From Niveibacterium sp. SC-1 (GTDB taxonomy: Bacteria; Pseudomonadota; Gammaproteobacteria; Burkholderiales; Rhodocyclaceae): a stretch of 64,000 bases of DNA. The translations under genes were made by a program, and so were the position numbers. Positions 56,401 through 64,000 of this stretch are shown in pieces. Numbering within the stretch: the first letter of the stretch is position 1; every line of letters starts with the position of its first letter. A model generated the notes under the pieces. That model saw only the letters and a program-made list of their open reading frames with translations, had not been told where the DNA came from and did not search any database. The stretch is taken from the NCBI RefSeq assembly GCF_038235435.1, contig NZ_CP151275.1, forward strand, positions 3,596,001 to 3,660,000. The letters are read 5' to 3'.

Positions 56401-59400
56401 GCAGCGGCACCCTGGTGTTCGCGCCGGGTGAGACGAGCAAGACGATCACCATCGCGATCACCGACGACACGCTCGCCGAAGGCAACGAGAACTTCGGCAT
56501 CCATCTGTCCGGAGCAGTCAATGGCGTCATCGGCGGTGCCGATGCCGTGGGCACGATCGTCGACAATGACCTGCCGACGCTTTCCGTGAGCAATGCCTCG
56601 GTCATCGAGGGCGACATGGCGGTCTTCACCGTCAGCCTGTCGAACCCGAGCACGCAGGCGATCACCTTCCAGCCGGGTTTGGTCGGTGGCACCGCCACCG
56701 CGGGCGTCGATTTCGGCAGCGGCGTCGAGTACTTCAACGGCACGAGCTGGGTCACCGCAGGCCCTGCCGGCATCACGTTTGCCGCGGGCCAGACCAGCGT
56801 GCAGGTGCGCGTCGCGACCATCGACGACGCCTATGCCGAAGGCCCGGAAACCTTCCGTCTCAATGCCACCGTTTCCAGCGGCGACACCGCCAACGCGAGC
56901 GCCTTCGGCACCGCGACGATCACCGACGAGGCCACGCCCGACACCGTGCTGGTGAGCATCACCGGCCCCAAGAGCGTGGCAGAGGGCGCGACCGCCAGCG
57001 GCTACACCATCACGCTGTCGGAGACCTCGGCCTCGCCGGTCACCGTGCAGCTCACCTACTCCGGCACCGCGACCAACGGCAGCGACTACACCGGCGTCGC
57101 CACGGTCACGATTCCCGCCGGCGCGAACTCGGCCACCTTCGACATCCCGACCATCGCCGATGGCGTGAAGGAAGGCACCGAGACCCTGGTCATCACCCTG
57201 GGCAGCATCAGCGGCGGTGGCTTCGAGGCGATCGCGGCCAACCCCGCCTACAGCTCGGTGACCACCGGCATCGTCGAGGTGCCGACGATCTCGATCAACG
57301 ACGTCACGGTCAACGAAGGCATCGGCAACGCCAGCTTCACCGTCACGCTCTCGCAGGCCTCGACCACGCCCGTCACCGTGCAGTGGGGTACGGCCGATGG
57401 CACGGCCACCTCGGGCAGCGGCGACTACGGCGCCAACAGCGGCACCATCACCTTCAACCCGGGCGAGACCAGCAAGACCATCCTGGTCCAGATCAACAAC
57501 GACTCGGTCTATGAAGGCAGCGAGAACTTCTATGTGAACCTGTCGAACGCCAGCAATGCGGCGATCGGCACGGCACAAGGCGTGGGCACGATCCTCGACA
57601 ACGGCACCGGAACGGGCGGTACCGACAACGACACGCCGCTGGTGACCTCGGTCGACAGCACCTCGGCGGTCGAAGGCGGCAACCTCGACTTCACGGTGCG
57701 CCTGTCGAACGTCAGCACCAGCACGACCACGGTGCAGCTCGGCCTCACCAGCGGCACCGCCACGGTGGGCGTCGATACCGGCCCGATGCAGGTCTCGTTC
57801 AACAACGGCGCGAGCTGGACCACCGTCACCGGCAACAGCGTGGACGTGCCCGCGGGCAGCCAGGACTTCAAGGTCCGCGTACCCAGCGTCGACGACAACA
57901 CCTACGAAGGCAGCGAGTCCTTCACGCTGACCGCGACCACGGGCAGCGCCAGCCGTAACGGCACGGGCACCATCAACGACAACGACGCCCAGCCCACCTT
58001 CACCGTCAGCAGCACCACGGTGAACGAGGGCGATGGCTTCGCGGTCTTCACGATCCAGCTCTCCAACCCGAGCAGCCAGAACACCGGCTTCAACCTGTCG
58101 CTGCAGGCCGGCACGGCCAGCACGGCGGACTTCGGCCCGGGCATGCAGGTCTCGACCGACGGTGGCGCCACCTGGAATGCCGCCACCACCGCCTCGATCG
58201 CCGCCGGCTCGACCTCGGTGATGGTGCGCACGCCGATCATCAACGACACGCTCACCGAATCGAACGAGAGCTTCACCCTCAACGTGAGCCGCAGCTCCGG
58301 CGTGACTTCCAACGGCAACGCCTCGGGCACCGCAACCATCATCGACAACGACGCCGTGCCGCTGCTGGACCTGAACACCGGCACCACGGGCACCGGCCAC
58401 AGCACAAGCTTCACCGAGAACGGCACGCCGGTCGCGATCACCAGCAGCACGGTGCAGATCACCGACAGCGATTCGACGATGATGACCGGCGCCACAGTCG
58501 CGCTGACCAATGCCAAGGCCGGCGACGTGCTCGCCGCTGGCAGCCTGCCCGGGGGCATCACCGCGACGCTCTCGGGCAACGTACTCACGCTCTCCGGCAC
58601 CGCCTCGATCGCCGACTACCAGACCGCGCTCAAGGGCATCACCTACGAGAACACCAGCGAGAATCCGGACACCACCTCGCGCACGATCACGATCACGGTC
58701 AACGACGGCAGCAACAACTCCGTCGCCGCGACCAGCACGATCAGCGTAGTGGCGGTCAATGACGCGCCGGTCAATGGCGTGCCCGGCGCGCTGACGGTAG
58801 CCGAGGACAATGCACTGCTCTTCACCGGCGCCAACGCGATCACCGTCGGCGACGTGGATGCGGGCAGCAGCAACCTGACCGTGACGATCGCGGCCACCAA
58901 CGGCAGCTTCTCGCTCGGCTCGACCAGCGGTGTGACCGTCAGCGGCGACGGCAGCGGCTCCGTGACCCTGACTGGTACGGTCAGCGCGATCAACGCCGCA
59001 CTCAACAACAGTCACTACGATCCGGCCGCCAACTACAACGGCAGCGCGCAGATTACGGTCACCACCTCTGACAATGGCAACACCGGCACCGGCGGCGCGA
59101 AGACCGATGTCGACACGATCGCCATCACCGTCACCCCGGTGAACGACGCGCCGATCGCGCGCAACGACGCTCCCACGCAGTTCGTGCAGGAAGACGTGGC
59201 CACGGCCACGACGGTCTCCGGCAACGTGATCGCTGGCGGCAACGGCAATGTGGCCGATACCGACGTCGACGGCGACACGCTGCGCGTCTATGGCGCTGTG
59301 GCCGGCAACGGTACGCCTGGCGGCAGCAACGCGATCAGCGGCTCGCTCACGCTCAGCGGCACCTACGGCACGCTCACGCTGAACGCCGACGGCAGTTACA

Positions 59401-61409
59401 CCTACACGCTGGATAACAGCCGTCTCGTCACCCAGAACCTGGAGAACGGCCAGCATGCGGCGAACGCTCCCAACGGCGCAGAGGTCTTCACTTACCGCGT
59501 AGGCGACGGTGCCGGCGGCACCGCAACGGCCACGCTGACCGTCGACGTGGTGGGCAGCGCCGACATCACAGCCAAGACGCCGACCATCGCGGTGCTCAAC
59601 GCGACCGGTCTGAATGGCGAGTACTACGGCTACAACGACCAGAACGGCACCGCGTCGATGCGCCAGCACTCGGACGACCGTACTGCCACCTTCGGCGATA
59701 CCGGCTCGAACCTGAGCTCGGTCGAAGACATGGAGACCATCCTCAACGGCCGCAACGTCGCCCGCGGCGGCGCCAGCGGCCTGGTTGGCTCGTCCCACTC
59801 CGCCGCAACGGATGCCGTGGATGTGCGCTTCACGGCGACCGGCCTCAACTACGGCACCACTGGCGTGACTGGCAGCCTCGGTACCAACCCCACTCTGGCG
59901 GCGGGCTCGCATCTGCCGGCCTCAACCTCGAGCAATACGAGCAACAAGCTCTCCGATTTCCTCGGCACGGACTCGGCCAGCGCGATCGTCGAAAAGGGCA
60001 CGGGCGGCGGCAGCGGCCTGGGCACCACCACCGACGCGGCGATCCGGATTTCAGGTGAGATCTTCCTGGAGCGCGGCAACTACGACTTCCGAGTCCGCGC
60101 CGACGATGGCTTCCGCATGGAGCTCGGCGGCGAGACATTGCTGGAGTTCGACGGTAACCAGTCGCCGACCACCCGCGTGTATCGCAACGTGGAGATCGAC
60201 GACCGCATCGAAGGCCTGCAACCCTTTGAACTGCTCTACTGGGACCAGGGTGGCGATGCAGTGTTAACCGTGGAGTACAAGCTCACCGGCGACACCGCCT
60301 GGAAGACACTCTCGCTGTCGAACACCGCGCTCTTCACCGAAGAGTCGGCGCCGATCATCACTGACCGCCGAATCCAGGACATCGTCTATGACTCGGCGAG
60401 CGGCGGCTACGTGTTGCGCACCGGCTCCATCCTCGATGGCGACGACAATGGCAACACGATCACTGGCAGCGCGGCGCGCGACTACCTGAGCGGCCACGGC
60501 GGTAACGACACGCTCAACGGCGGCGACGGAGCCGACTACCTCGACGGCGGCAGCGGCAATGACTTCCTCAATGGCGGCAATGGCGCGGACATCCTCGATG
60601 GCGGCAGCGGCAACGACGTCATGACGGGTGGTGCGGGCGACGATCTATACCTGATCGACAGTGCCAAGGACGTGGTCGTCGAGACCTCGACGGGCGGCAC
60701 CGATTCGATCGAGCTCTCGGCCGACTACAACCAGAATTTCTCGCTGGCGGCCAATCAGAGCATCACGATCAACGGCACGGCCTACACGTCCACCCTGACC
60801 TACGTCGAGAACCTCGCTGCTACCGGCAGCAACAACATCAACCTCACTGGCAACGGCCTGGACAACCGGCTCACCGGTAACGACGGCAACAACGTACTCG
60901 ACGGCGGCGCGGGCAACGACCGCCTGATCGGCGGCAAGGGCAACGACACGCTGACCGGCGGCAGCGGCTCGGACGTATTCCAGTGGCACCTGGGCGACGC
61001 AGGTACTGGCGGCAATCCGGCGCTCGACCGGATCACCGACTTCACCTACGGCGGCGGCTACAGCAGCGTGGGCACGAGCACACCGGCCGGCGGCGGTGAC
61101 CGCATCGACCTGCGCGACCTGCTGCAGGGTGAGCACACCACTCTGGTGGACGCCAACAACAGCACCCAGCCGGACATCGGTAACCTGCTCAACTACCTGG
61201 ACATCCAAGTCTCGGGCAGCGACACCGTGATCCGCGTGAGCAGCACCGGGGGATTCAGCGGCGGCACGTACAGCGCCGCCGCTGAGGACCAGCGCATCAC
61301 GCTCACCGGCGTGAATCTCTACACCGCAGTGGGCATGTCCGCCACCAGCACGGACGAGGCCACGCTGCTCAAGACGCTGTTGCAGAAGGGCACGCTGGTG
61401 GTCGACTAA
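50421..61409 (+). CDS. Giant LapA-type RTX adhesin with LapG cleavage site
   Basis: 3662 residues. Residues 1-120 are the retention module (MSITSVRTEGSVARLEGKAW), ending with DPTAAGN, where Ala117-Ala118 fit the LapG site. About 179-1941 hold 19 Ig/cadherin-like repeats of about 91 residues (EDTPVSG, DVDGDTLSY, TPVNDAP). About 1942-2647 hold six Calx-beta-like modules. About 2648-3060 hold three more cadherin-like domains. About 3061-3309 resemble PA14 (FLERGNYDFRVRADDGF). RTX calcium repeats (GGNGADILDGGSGND) lie at 3338-3414 and 3484-3527, and the last 60 residues match the VCA0849-type type I secretion signal. Predicted to be exported through a TolC pore and held there until LapG cuts it. 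Start set by AGGAA and the retention-module family start. Confidence 0.95.
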   Translation: MSITSVRTEGSVARLEGKAWVRNPDGSLRELHLGDTVAAGQVVVTADHATVELRGANGDIVAIDGGREVLANEDLLSQRVAAPDEAAVAPASNDDVTRVLQALESGADPFAELDPTAAGNTAGGANDGSSFVRLMRISEEIPADAIERATVGRQEVLFDDPASGNNQAAADNTTPSTPNRAPSADPFNASTDEDKPINIPLTGHVTDADGDTLSIVGTPTAGHGTVTVNPDGSLNYTPDANFNGSDTVTYTVSDGKGGTTTGTINVTVGPVNDAPTAGNLNLATSEDTPLTGRVTGSDVDGDTLSYTKGSDPGHGTVVVNADGTFTYTPAANYNGSDSFTVTVSDGQGGSTTSTVSIGVTPVNDAPSAPDLTLTTKEDTPLTGSVAGSDVDGDTLSYTKGSDPAHGTVVVNADGTFTYTPAGDYNGNDAFAVTVSDGKGGVTTSTVNVGVAPVNDAPTTTDVALTTAEDTPVSGTVVAHDVDGDALTYAVGTGPAHGAVTLNADGTFTYTPATDYNGNDAFTVTVSDGKGGTTTSTVSIGVTPENDAPTSTNVALTSNEDTPVTGAVVGNDVDGDVLSYAVGTGPAHGSVTLNADGTFTYTPTADYNGNDTFTVTISDGKGGSTTSTVSIGVTPVNDAPTAADVTLTTQEDTPIAGAIAGSDVDGDTLSYAVGTAPTHGAVALNADGTFTYTPAANYNGADSFTVTVSDGNGGTTTATVSVGVTPVNNAPTTADVALTTQEDTSVSGAVTGSDVDGDTLSYAVGTGPAHGSVALNADGTFTYTPSANYNGGDSFTVTVSDGNSGTATSTVTIGVTPLNDAPTTSNVAFTTNEDTPVSGAVTGTDLDGDSLSYAKGSDPSHGTVQVNADGTFTYTPSANYNGGDSFTVTVSDGHGGTTTSTVTIGVTPVNDAPTASNVTLTTAEDTPVSGAVVGNDTDGDSLGYTLGTTPAHGTVVLNTDGTFTYTPAANYNGGDSFTVTVSDGDGGTTTATVSIGVTPENDAPTTSPVKLTTNEDTPVSGSVTGTDIDGDSLSYAKGSDPAHGTVVVNADGTFTYTPSADYHGSDAFTVTVSDGNGGTATSTVSVTVMPVNDAPVAPDQTLTTTEDTPVTGAIASTDVDGDTLAYTLGTAPTHGTVTLNADGTFTYTPAANYNGNDSFTVTVSDGNGGTTTSTVAIGVTPENDTPTTTNVALTTAEDTPVNGAVVGNDVDGDALTYAVGTGPAHGAVTLNADGTFTYTPAADYNGNDTFTVTISDGEGGSTTSTVNIGVTPENDAPSTSNLALKTNEDTPVSGTVTGADIDGDSLSFAKGSDPSHGTVVVNADGTFTYTPTANYNGSDSFTVTVSDDHGGTATSTVTIGVTPVNDAPTTANVALTTLEDTPISGAVAGSDIDGDSLAYALGTTPAHGTVTLNADGTFTYTPSANYNGNDSFSVTVSDGNGGTATSTVTIGVTPVNDAPTTSNVALTTLEDTPVNGSVSGNDADGDTLTYAKGTDPSHGTVVINADGTFTYTPSANYNGNDSFTVTLSDGNGGTATSTVTIGVTPVNDAPTTSNVALTTLEDTPVNGSVSGNDADGDTLTYAKGTDPSHGTVVINADGTFTYTPSANYNGNDSFTVTVSDGHGGTATSTVSVGVTPVNDAPVAVAPSATGAEDNAIAVSLSGTDIDGTVTSVTVTGLPAHGTLYYADGTTPVAANTALTPSEAANLVFRPDANWNGNTAVQFTVTDDGALTSSVASTSITVTPVNDAPTAPDLSLSTPEDTPLNGTLVGADVDGDGLTYAKASDPTHGAVVVNADGTFTYAPSANYNGNDSFTITVSDGHGGTTTSTVSVGVTPVNDAPVTVVTAASGDEDTPIAVHLSGTDIDGTVTSVTVTGLPAHGTLYYADGTTPVAANAALTPAEAGNLVFRPDADWNGSTSVQFTVTDNQGLSSTVATTPITVAPVVDPVISIGNASANEAAGTITFTVTLDQATTSTVSVNWGSADGSAHAPSDYTAGSGTLVFAPGETSKTITIAITDDTLAEGNENFGIHLSGAVNGVIGGADAVGTIVDNDLPTLSVSNASVIEGDMAVFTVSLSNPSTQAITFQPGLVGGTATAGVDFGSGVEYFNGTSWVTAGPAGITFAAGQTSVQVRVATIDDAYAEGPETFRLNATVSSGDTANASAFGTATITDEATPDTVLVSITGPKSVAEGATASGYTITLSETSASPVTVQLTYSGTATNGSDYTGVATVTIPAGANSATFDIPTIADGVKEGTETLVITLGSISGGGFEAIAANPAYSSVTTGIVEVPTISINDVTVNEGIGNASFTVTLSQASTTPVTVQWGTADGTATSGSGDYGANSGTITFNPGETSKTILVQINNDSVYEGSENFYVNLSNASNAAIGTAQGVGTILDNGTGTGGTDNDTPLVTSVDSTSAVEGGNLDFTVRLSNVSTSTTTVQLGLTSGTATVGVDTGPMQVSFNNGASWTTVTGNSVDVPAGSQDFKVRVPSVDDNTYEGSESFTLTATTGSASRNGTGTINDNDAQPTFTVSSTTVNEGDGFAVFTIQLSNPSSQNTGFNLSLQAGTASTADFGPGMQVSTDGGATWNAATTASIAAGSTSVMVRTPIINDTLTESNESFTLNVSRSSGVTSNGNASGTATIIDNDAVPLLDLNTGTTGTGHSTSFTENGTPVAITSSTVQITDSDSTMMTGATVALTNAKAGDVLAAGSLPGGITATLSGNVLTLSGTASIADYQTALKGITYENTSENPDTTSRTITITVNDGSNNSVAATSTISVVAVNDAPVNGVPGALTVAEDNALLFTGANAITVGDVDAGSSNLTVTIAATNGSFSLGSTSGVTVSGDGSGSVTLTGTVSAINAALNNSHYDPAANYNGSAQITVTTSDNGNTGTGGAKTDVDTIAITVTPVNDAPIARNDAPTQFVQEDVATATTVSGNVIAGGNGNVADTDVDGDTLRVYGAVAGNGTPGGSNAISGSLTLSGTYGTLTLNADGSYTYTLDNSRLVTQNLENGQHAANAPNGAEVFTYRVGDGAGGTATATLTVDVVGSADITAKTPTIAVLNATGLNGEYYGYNDQNGTASMRQHSDDRTATFGDTGSNLSSVEDMETILNGRNVARGGASGLVGSSHSAATDAVDVRFTATGLNYGTTGVTGSLGTNPTLAAGSHLPASTSSNTSNKLSDFLGTDSASAIVEKGTGGGSGLGTTTDAAIRISGEIFLERGNYDFRVRADDGFRMELGGETLLEFDGNQSPTTRVYRNVEIDDRIEGLQPFELLYWDQGGDAVLTVEYKLTGDTAWKTLSLSNTALFTEESAPIITDRRIQDIVYDSASGGYVLRTGSILDGDDNGNTITGSAARDYLSGHGGNDTLNGGDGADYLDGGSGNDFLNGGNGADILDGGSGNDVMTGGAGDDLYLIDSAKDVVVETSTGGTDSIELSADYNQNFSLAANQSITINGTAYTSTLTYVENLAATGSNNINLTGNGLDNRLTGNDGNNVLDGGAGNDRLIGGKGNDTLTGGSGSDVFQWHLGDAGTGGNPALDRITDFTYGGGYSSVGTSTPAGGGDRIDLRDLLQGEHTTLVDANNSTQPDIGNLLNYLDIQVSGSDTVIRVSSTGGFSGGTYSAAAEDQRITLTGVNLYTAVGMSATSTDEATLLKTLLQKGTLVVD
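50766..50777 (+). other. Codons for the TAAG LapG cleavage site
   Basis: ACC GCC GCC GGT encodes residues 116-119, Thr-Ala-Ala-Gly. The consensus of LapG substrates is a di-alanine followed by glycine about 100-120 residues from the N-terminus. Cleavage between the alanines would free the rest of the adhesin from its anchor. Confidence 0.7.
50956..56242 (+). repeat. Nineteen tandem Ig/cadherin-like repeats
   Basis: Units of mostly 273 bases (91 residues), each ending in a PVNDAP or PENDAP-type motif. Repeats 17 and 19 are a divergent subtype (GTVTSVTVTGLPAHGTLYYA). They form the stalk of the adhesin. Confidence 0.9.
54724..55261 (+). repeat. Exact 265-base tandem duplication within the adhesin
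   Basis: 54724-54988 is identical to 54997-55261, a shift of 273 bases, one repeat unit. Other neighbouring repeats differ clearly in nucleotides, so this duplication is recent or has been homogenised. Confidence 0.85.
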
Positions 61410-61465
61410 GAAGGGGGGACACTGTGGCGCGACGACGATCCGTCGGCGCGCCACAGACGTGCAGA

Positions 61466-61502
61466 AAAGCAGAAGGCCCGCATTGCGGGCCTTCTGCTTT
61501 TT
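61466..61502. terminator. Bidirectional terminator between adhesin and thiolase genes
   Basis: AAGCAGAAGGCCCGC pairs with GCGGGCCTTCTGCTT around ATT, with A and T runs on the two sides. It lies between convergent genes. Confidence 0.88.
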
Positions 61503-61533
61503 CATCCGGCCCTGCCGGCCGGAGACGCGTCGA

Positions 61534-62721
61534 TCAGAGGCGTTCGATCACGCCCGCGATGCCCTGGCCACCGCCGATGCACATGGTCACCAGGCCATAG
61601 CGCTTCTGCGTACGGATCAGCTCATAGATCGCCTTCACCGTGAGGATTGCGCCGGTGGCGCCGACTGGATGGCCCAGGGCCACCGCGCCGCCGTTGACGT
61701 TCACCTTGGCCGGATCGAGATCCAGGCCGCGGGTCACGCACATCGCCTGCGCGGCGAAGGCTTCGTTCGATTCGATCACGTCCATGTCACTGGCCGACAG
61801 GCCCGCGCGCTTGAGCGCCAGCTTGACCGCGGGAATCGGGCCGGTGCCCATCAGCTCGGGCTCAACGCCCGCGTGACCGTAAGACACCAGTCGCGCCAGG
61901 GGCTTGAGGCCCGCGCGCTCGGCAGCCGAGGCTTCCATCAATACCAGCGCAGCGGCGCCGTCGTTGATGCCCGAGGCGTTGCCCGCAGTGACCACGCCGT
62001 CCTTCTTGAACACCGCCTTGAGCTTGGCCATGCCTTCGAGGGTCGCGTCGCGACGGAAGTGTTCGTCGGTGTCAAAGAAGGTGCTGCCCTTCTTGCTGAC
62101 GATCTCGATCGGCAGGATCTGGTCCTTGAAGTAGCCGGCATCGGTCGCTGCAGCCGCACGGCGGTGCGACTCGACGGCAAAGGCATCCTGTTCCTCGCGC
62201 GAGAGACCGAACTTGGCGGCGACGTTCTCGGCGGTGATGCCCATGTGAGTCTGCTCGAAGGGGTCGGTGAGCGCGCCCACCATCATGTCGACCAGCTTGG
62301 CCTCACCCATGCGGGCGCCCCAGCGGGCGGCCGGCATCAGGTAGCCGCCGCGGCTCATCGATTCGACCCCGCCGGCGATCGCCACGTCGGCGTCGCCGAG
62401 CTGGATCGCATTCGCGGCGGAGACCACGGCCTGGAAGCCCGAACCGCAAAGCCGGTTCACCGACATGGAGACCGTCTCCTTAGGACAGCCACCATTGATG
62501 GTCGCCACGCGCGACACGTACATGTCGCGCGTCTCGGTGTGGATCACGTTGCCAAAGACCACGTGGCCGACCTGCGCCGCGTCGATGCCTGCGCGCGCAA
62601 TCGCCTCGCGCAGGACGCGGGAGGCAAGTTCCACCGGTGCGAAATCCTTGAGCGTGCCGCCATAGGCACCAATTGCGGTGCGCACGCCACTGACGAAGAC
62701 CACTTCACGTTTGTCCGACAT
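61534..62721 (-). CDS. Acetyl-CoA acetyltransferase (thiolase)
   Basis: 395 residues. The thiolase motifs are complete: nucleophilic Cys92 in SVNRLCGSGFQA, VAIAGGVESMSRGGYLMP, NEAFAAQ, NGGAVALGHPVGATGA with the active histidine, and the second cysteine in VTMCIGGGQGIAGV. It joins two acetyl-CoA, or splits acetoacetyl-CoA, in short-chain fatty acid, amino acid or polyhydroxybutyrate metabolism. Length and motifs resemble BktB/PhaA-type biosynthetic thiolases. No other polyester or beta-oxidation genes are near. ATG preferred over the GTG one codon earlier. Confidence 0.93.
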   Translation of the reverse strand: MSDKREVVFVSGVRTAIGAYGGTLKDFAPVELASRVLREAIARAGIDAAQVGHVVFGNVIHTETRDMYVSRVATINGGCPKETVSMSVNRLCGSGFQAVVSAANAIQLGDADVAIAGGVESMSRGGYLMPAARWGARMGEAKLVDMMVGALTDPFEQTHMGITAENVAAKFGLSREEQDAFAVESHRRAAAATDAGYFKDQILPIEIVSKKGSTFFDTDEHFRRDATLEGMAKLKAVFKKDGVVTAGNASGINDGAAALVLMEASAAERAGLKPLARLVSYGHAGVEPELMGTGPIPAVKLALKRAGLSASDMDVIESNEAFAAQAMCVTRGLDLDPAKVNVNGGAVALGHPVGATGAILTVKAIYELIRTQKRYGLVTMCIGGGQGIAGVIERL

Positions 62722-62766
62722 CACATCCCCCTATCCATGTCGAAAACCCGCCTGCCGAAAAGCGTG

Positions 62767-63693
62767 TCAGCTCCCCGCCCAACCGGAGAGACCGAACAGC
62801 AGGATGAGCAGCAAGAACAGCACCAGGGTCCGACGAATCAGACCGACCGCGCTGTACATATAGTCCATGTCCGCAAAATCGCCTGCCCCCATCTCGGGCC
62901 GCGCCACCACTTCGGAACCCTGGTGCACCGGGTCACCCAAGCGCACACCCAGCGCGCCCGCGCCCGCGGCGATCAGCACGCCATCGACCGGGCGCGGCCA
63001 CAGCGACGCCTGGGTGCGCCAGCAATAGATGGCGTCCTCGAAGTCGCCCATGATCGAGAACGCCACGGCGGTGATGCGCGCCGGCAGCCAATCGATGACT
63101 TCGAAGGCCTGGCGCGCGAAACGGCCGAAGAAGGCCACCGAGGGTTCGCGGTTTTCCGGCCACTGGCGCGCGATGCGCTCGGCCAGGCGATAAAGGAGCG
63201 CACCACTGGGGCCGGGGAAGATCAGGAACATCGGGAAGAGCGCGAAGACCTGGCGGTGCCCGACGATCAGCGCGTGCTCGATCGCCAGACGCGCGACTTC
63301 GTCGGCCGACGTGTGTTCGTAGTTGCCACCGCGCCATTCCGAGAGCAGCAGGCGCGCCCGATCAAGCTCGCGGGCGCGCAGCGAGGCGTGGATACGGCCG
63401 TAGTAGTGGCTGTGCTGGCGGTAACCGAGGCACAGGTAGAGCACGACCACGTTGAAGATGAAGGCCGCCGCCGGATGCAGGGCGTAGAGCCCGGCGTAGA
63501 TGAGCGCGCTGCCGATTGCCGGCAAGAGCACGGCCAGCACCCAGGCCAGGGTCCCGCGGCCGTTCTTGCCGTCGTTGAGCTTTTCTTCCAGCGTGCGCGC
63601 AAATGCCGCGAGCGGGTTGTCGACGAAACGCCGCGTGGACAAGGGGCGGAACTGTTCGAGGAGGATGGCGGCGAGCAGCGAAAGCAGGGTCAT
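62767..63693 (-). CDS. CobD/CbiB-family membrane protein
   Basis: 308 residues with hydrophobic segments at the start (TLLSLLAAILLEQF), around 45-95, and at the very end (LVLFLLLILLFGLSG). The layout (HSHYYGRIHASLRARELDRA, IEHALIVGHRQVFALFPMF, FEVIDWLPARITAVAFSIMG and FEDAIYCW) matches the CobD/CbiB family. True CobD makes adenosylcobinamide phosphate. The betaproteobacterial branch without other cobalamin genes, and often found next to a Nudix CoA pyrophosphatase gene as here, has no established function. Same strand as the thiolase gene but 45 bases apart. Confidence 0.8.
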   Translation of the reverse strand: MTLLSLLAAILLEQFRPLSTRRFVDNPLAAFARTLEEKLNDGKNGRGTLAWVLAVLLPAIGSALIYAGLYALHPAAAFIFNVVVLYLCLGYRQHSHYYGRIHASLRARELDRARLLLSEWRGGNYEHTSADEVARLAIEHALIVGHRQVFALFPMFLIFPGPSGALLYRLAERIARQWPENREPSVAFFGRFARQAFEVIDWLPARITAVAFSIMGDFEDAIYCWRTQASLWPRPVDGVLIAAGAGALGVRLGDPVHQGSEVVARPEMGAGDFADMDYMYSAVGLIRRTLVLFLLLILLFGLSGWAGS

Positions 63694-63793
63694 GTAGGTG
63701 AGGCGGGCTGGCGCCCGGGACCACGGCGTAGTGCACTGCAAGATAACACAAGGCGCATGACGCCCGCGTCACGCCAGCCGCCCGCGGGGGGCC

Positions 63794-64000
63794 TCAGTCG
63801 GTATTGAGTCCGCGCGCCAGCATCCTGAGCATGCCGGCGGTGGCACCCCAGATGTTGTAGCCCTGCCAGGGCATGGCCCAGTAGCCGCCCTTGCGACCTT
63901 CGTAGATCACGTCGTGCCAGCTGTGATTGGCCGTGTCGGCGAGGAAGTCGAGCGGTACCTCGAAGATCTCGGCGACCTCGAAGGCGTCGGGGCGCAATTC
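63794..64000 (-). CDS. Nudix CoA pyrophosphatase, C-terminal part (cut by window edge)
   Basis: Only the last 68 codons are present; the gene begins beyond position 64000. The visible end ELRPDAFEVAEIFEVPLDFL, then GGYWAMPWQGYNIWGATAGM and LRMLARGLN, matches the C-terminus of the NudL/YeaB family, which hydrolyses CoA and its derivatives. The Nudix box itself is outside the window, so the call rests on the conserved C-terminal strand and YNIWGATA motif. Confidence 0.8.
   Translation of the reverse strand, partial: ELRPDAFEVAEIFEVPLDFLADTANHSWHDVIYEGRKGGYWAMPWQGYNIWGATAGMLRMLARGLNTD

Noticed and set aside
52842..59912. A 2356-codon open frame on the minus strand under the adhesin gene
   Set aside because: It mirrors the adhesin repeats, is extremely rich in Arg, Val, Gly and Asp, and has no domain. 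High GC with periodic codon use keeps antisense stops rare. The plus-strand protein is a clear RTX adhesin.

Overview
This is a high-GC, densely coded chromosomal segment from a betaproteobacterium. Ubiquinone biosynthesis (Coq7), a DOXP-pathway cluster (xseB-ispA-dxs), MsrPQ, FolE2, solitary ClpP and EAL/LapD-type c-di-GMP proteins fit Rhodocyclales or Burkholderiales, but the exact genus cannot be fixed by eye. There are no phages, insertion sequences or CRISPR arrays; one tRNA gene (Arg-CCT) is present. The window starts inside a glyceraldehyde-3-phosphate dehydrogenase gene and ends inside a Nudix CoA pyrophosphatase gene.

Layout: 0-7 kb holds central metabolism and transport (gap, MFS transporter, LysR regulator), small accessory genes and a probably Fur-controlled PepSY membrane protein. 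7-16 kb holds the tRNA, a CSS-EAL phosphodiesterase, the ABC-F ATPase Uup and a LapD/LapG pair divergent from a TolC-type outer-membrane factor carrying an extra C-terminal NTF2-like domain. 16-29 kb is mostly housekeeping: a Rieske oxygenase, isoprenoid synthesis, folE2, the rplM-rpsI ribosomal operon, an OsmC protein, coq7-rppH, proS, a lytic transglycosylase and msrPQ. A candidate small RNA with repeated CUCCUCC motifs lies between rplM and the osmC-like gene. 28.6-35 kb is a CusCBA-type copper/silver efflux operon whose adaptor carries a fused CusF-like domain. 35-46 kb is accessory metabolism, small conserved membrane proteins, a second ClpP, another CSS-EAL protein, a PilZ protein and a lipoprotein flanked by LacI-type operators. 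46-50 kb is a nitrate uptake system (nrtABC) with nasT. 50-61 kb is one 3662-residue RTX adhesin. The end holds a thiolase and a CobD/CbiB-family protein.

Two systems stand out. First, a complete set of signalling and surface-release parts for a LapA-type biofilm adhesin is present but scattered: inside-out receptor LapD, periplasmic protease LapG, an outer-membrane pore, and ~35 kb away the adhesin with a TAAG LapG-type cleavage site at residues 116-119. Two EAL proteins and a PilZ protein in the same window could feed or read the c-di-GMP signal. The inner-membrane ABC and membrane-fusion parts of the exporter are not in the window. Second, the nrtABC leader shows a full layered control region: an NtrC-like enhancer, a sigma-54 promoter, two hexaloop hairpins of the ANTAR-target type and an intrinsic terminator whose 5' arm overlaps the second hairpin, next to the gene for the matching antiterminator NasT.

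Start codons were chosen from family alignment knowledge, signal peptides and visible ribosome binding sites; no database search was possible.
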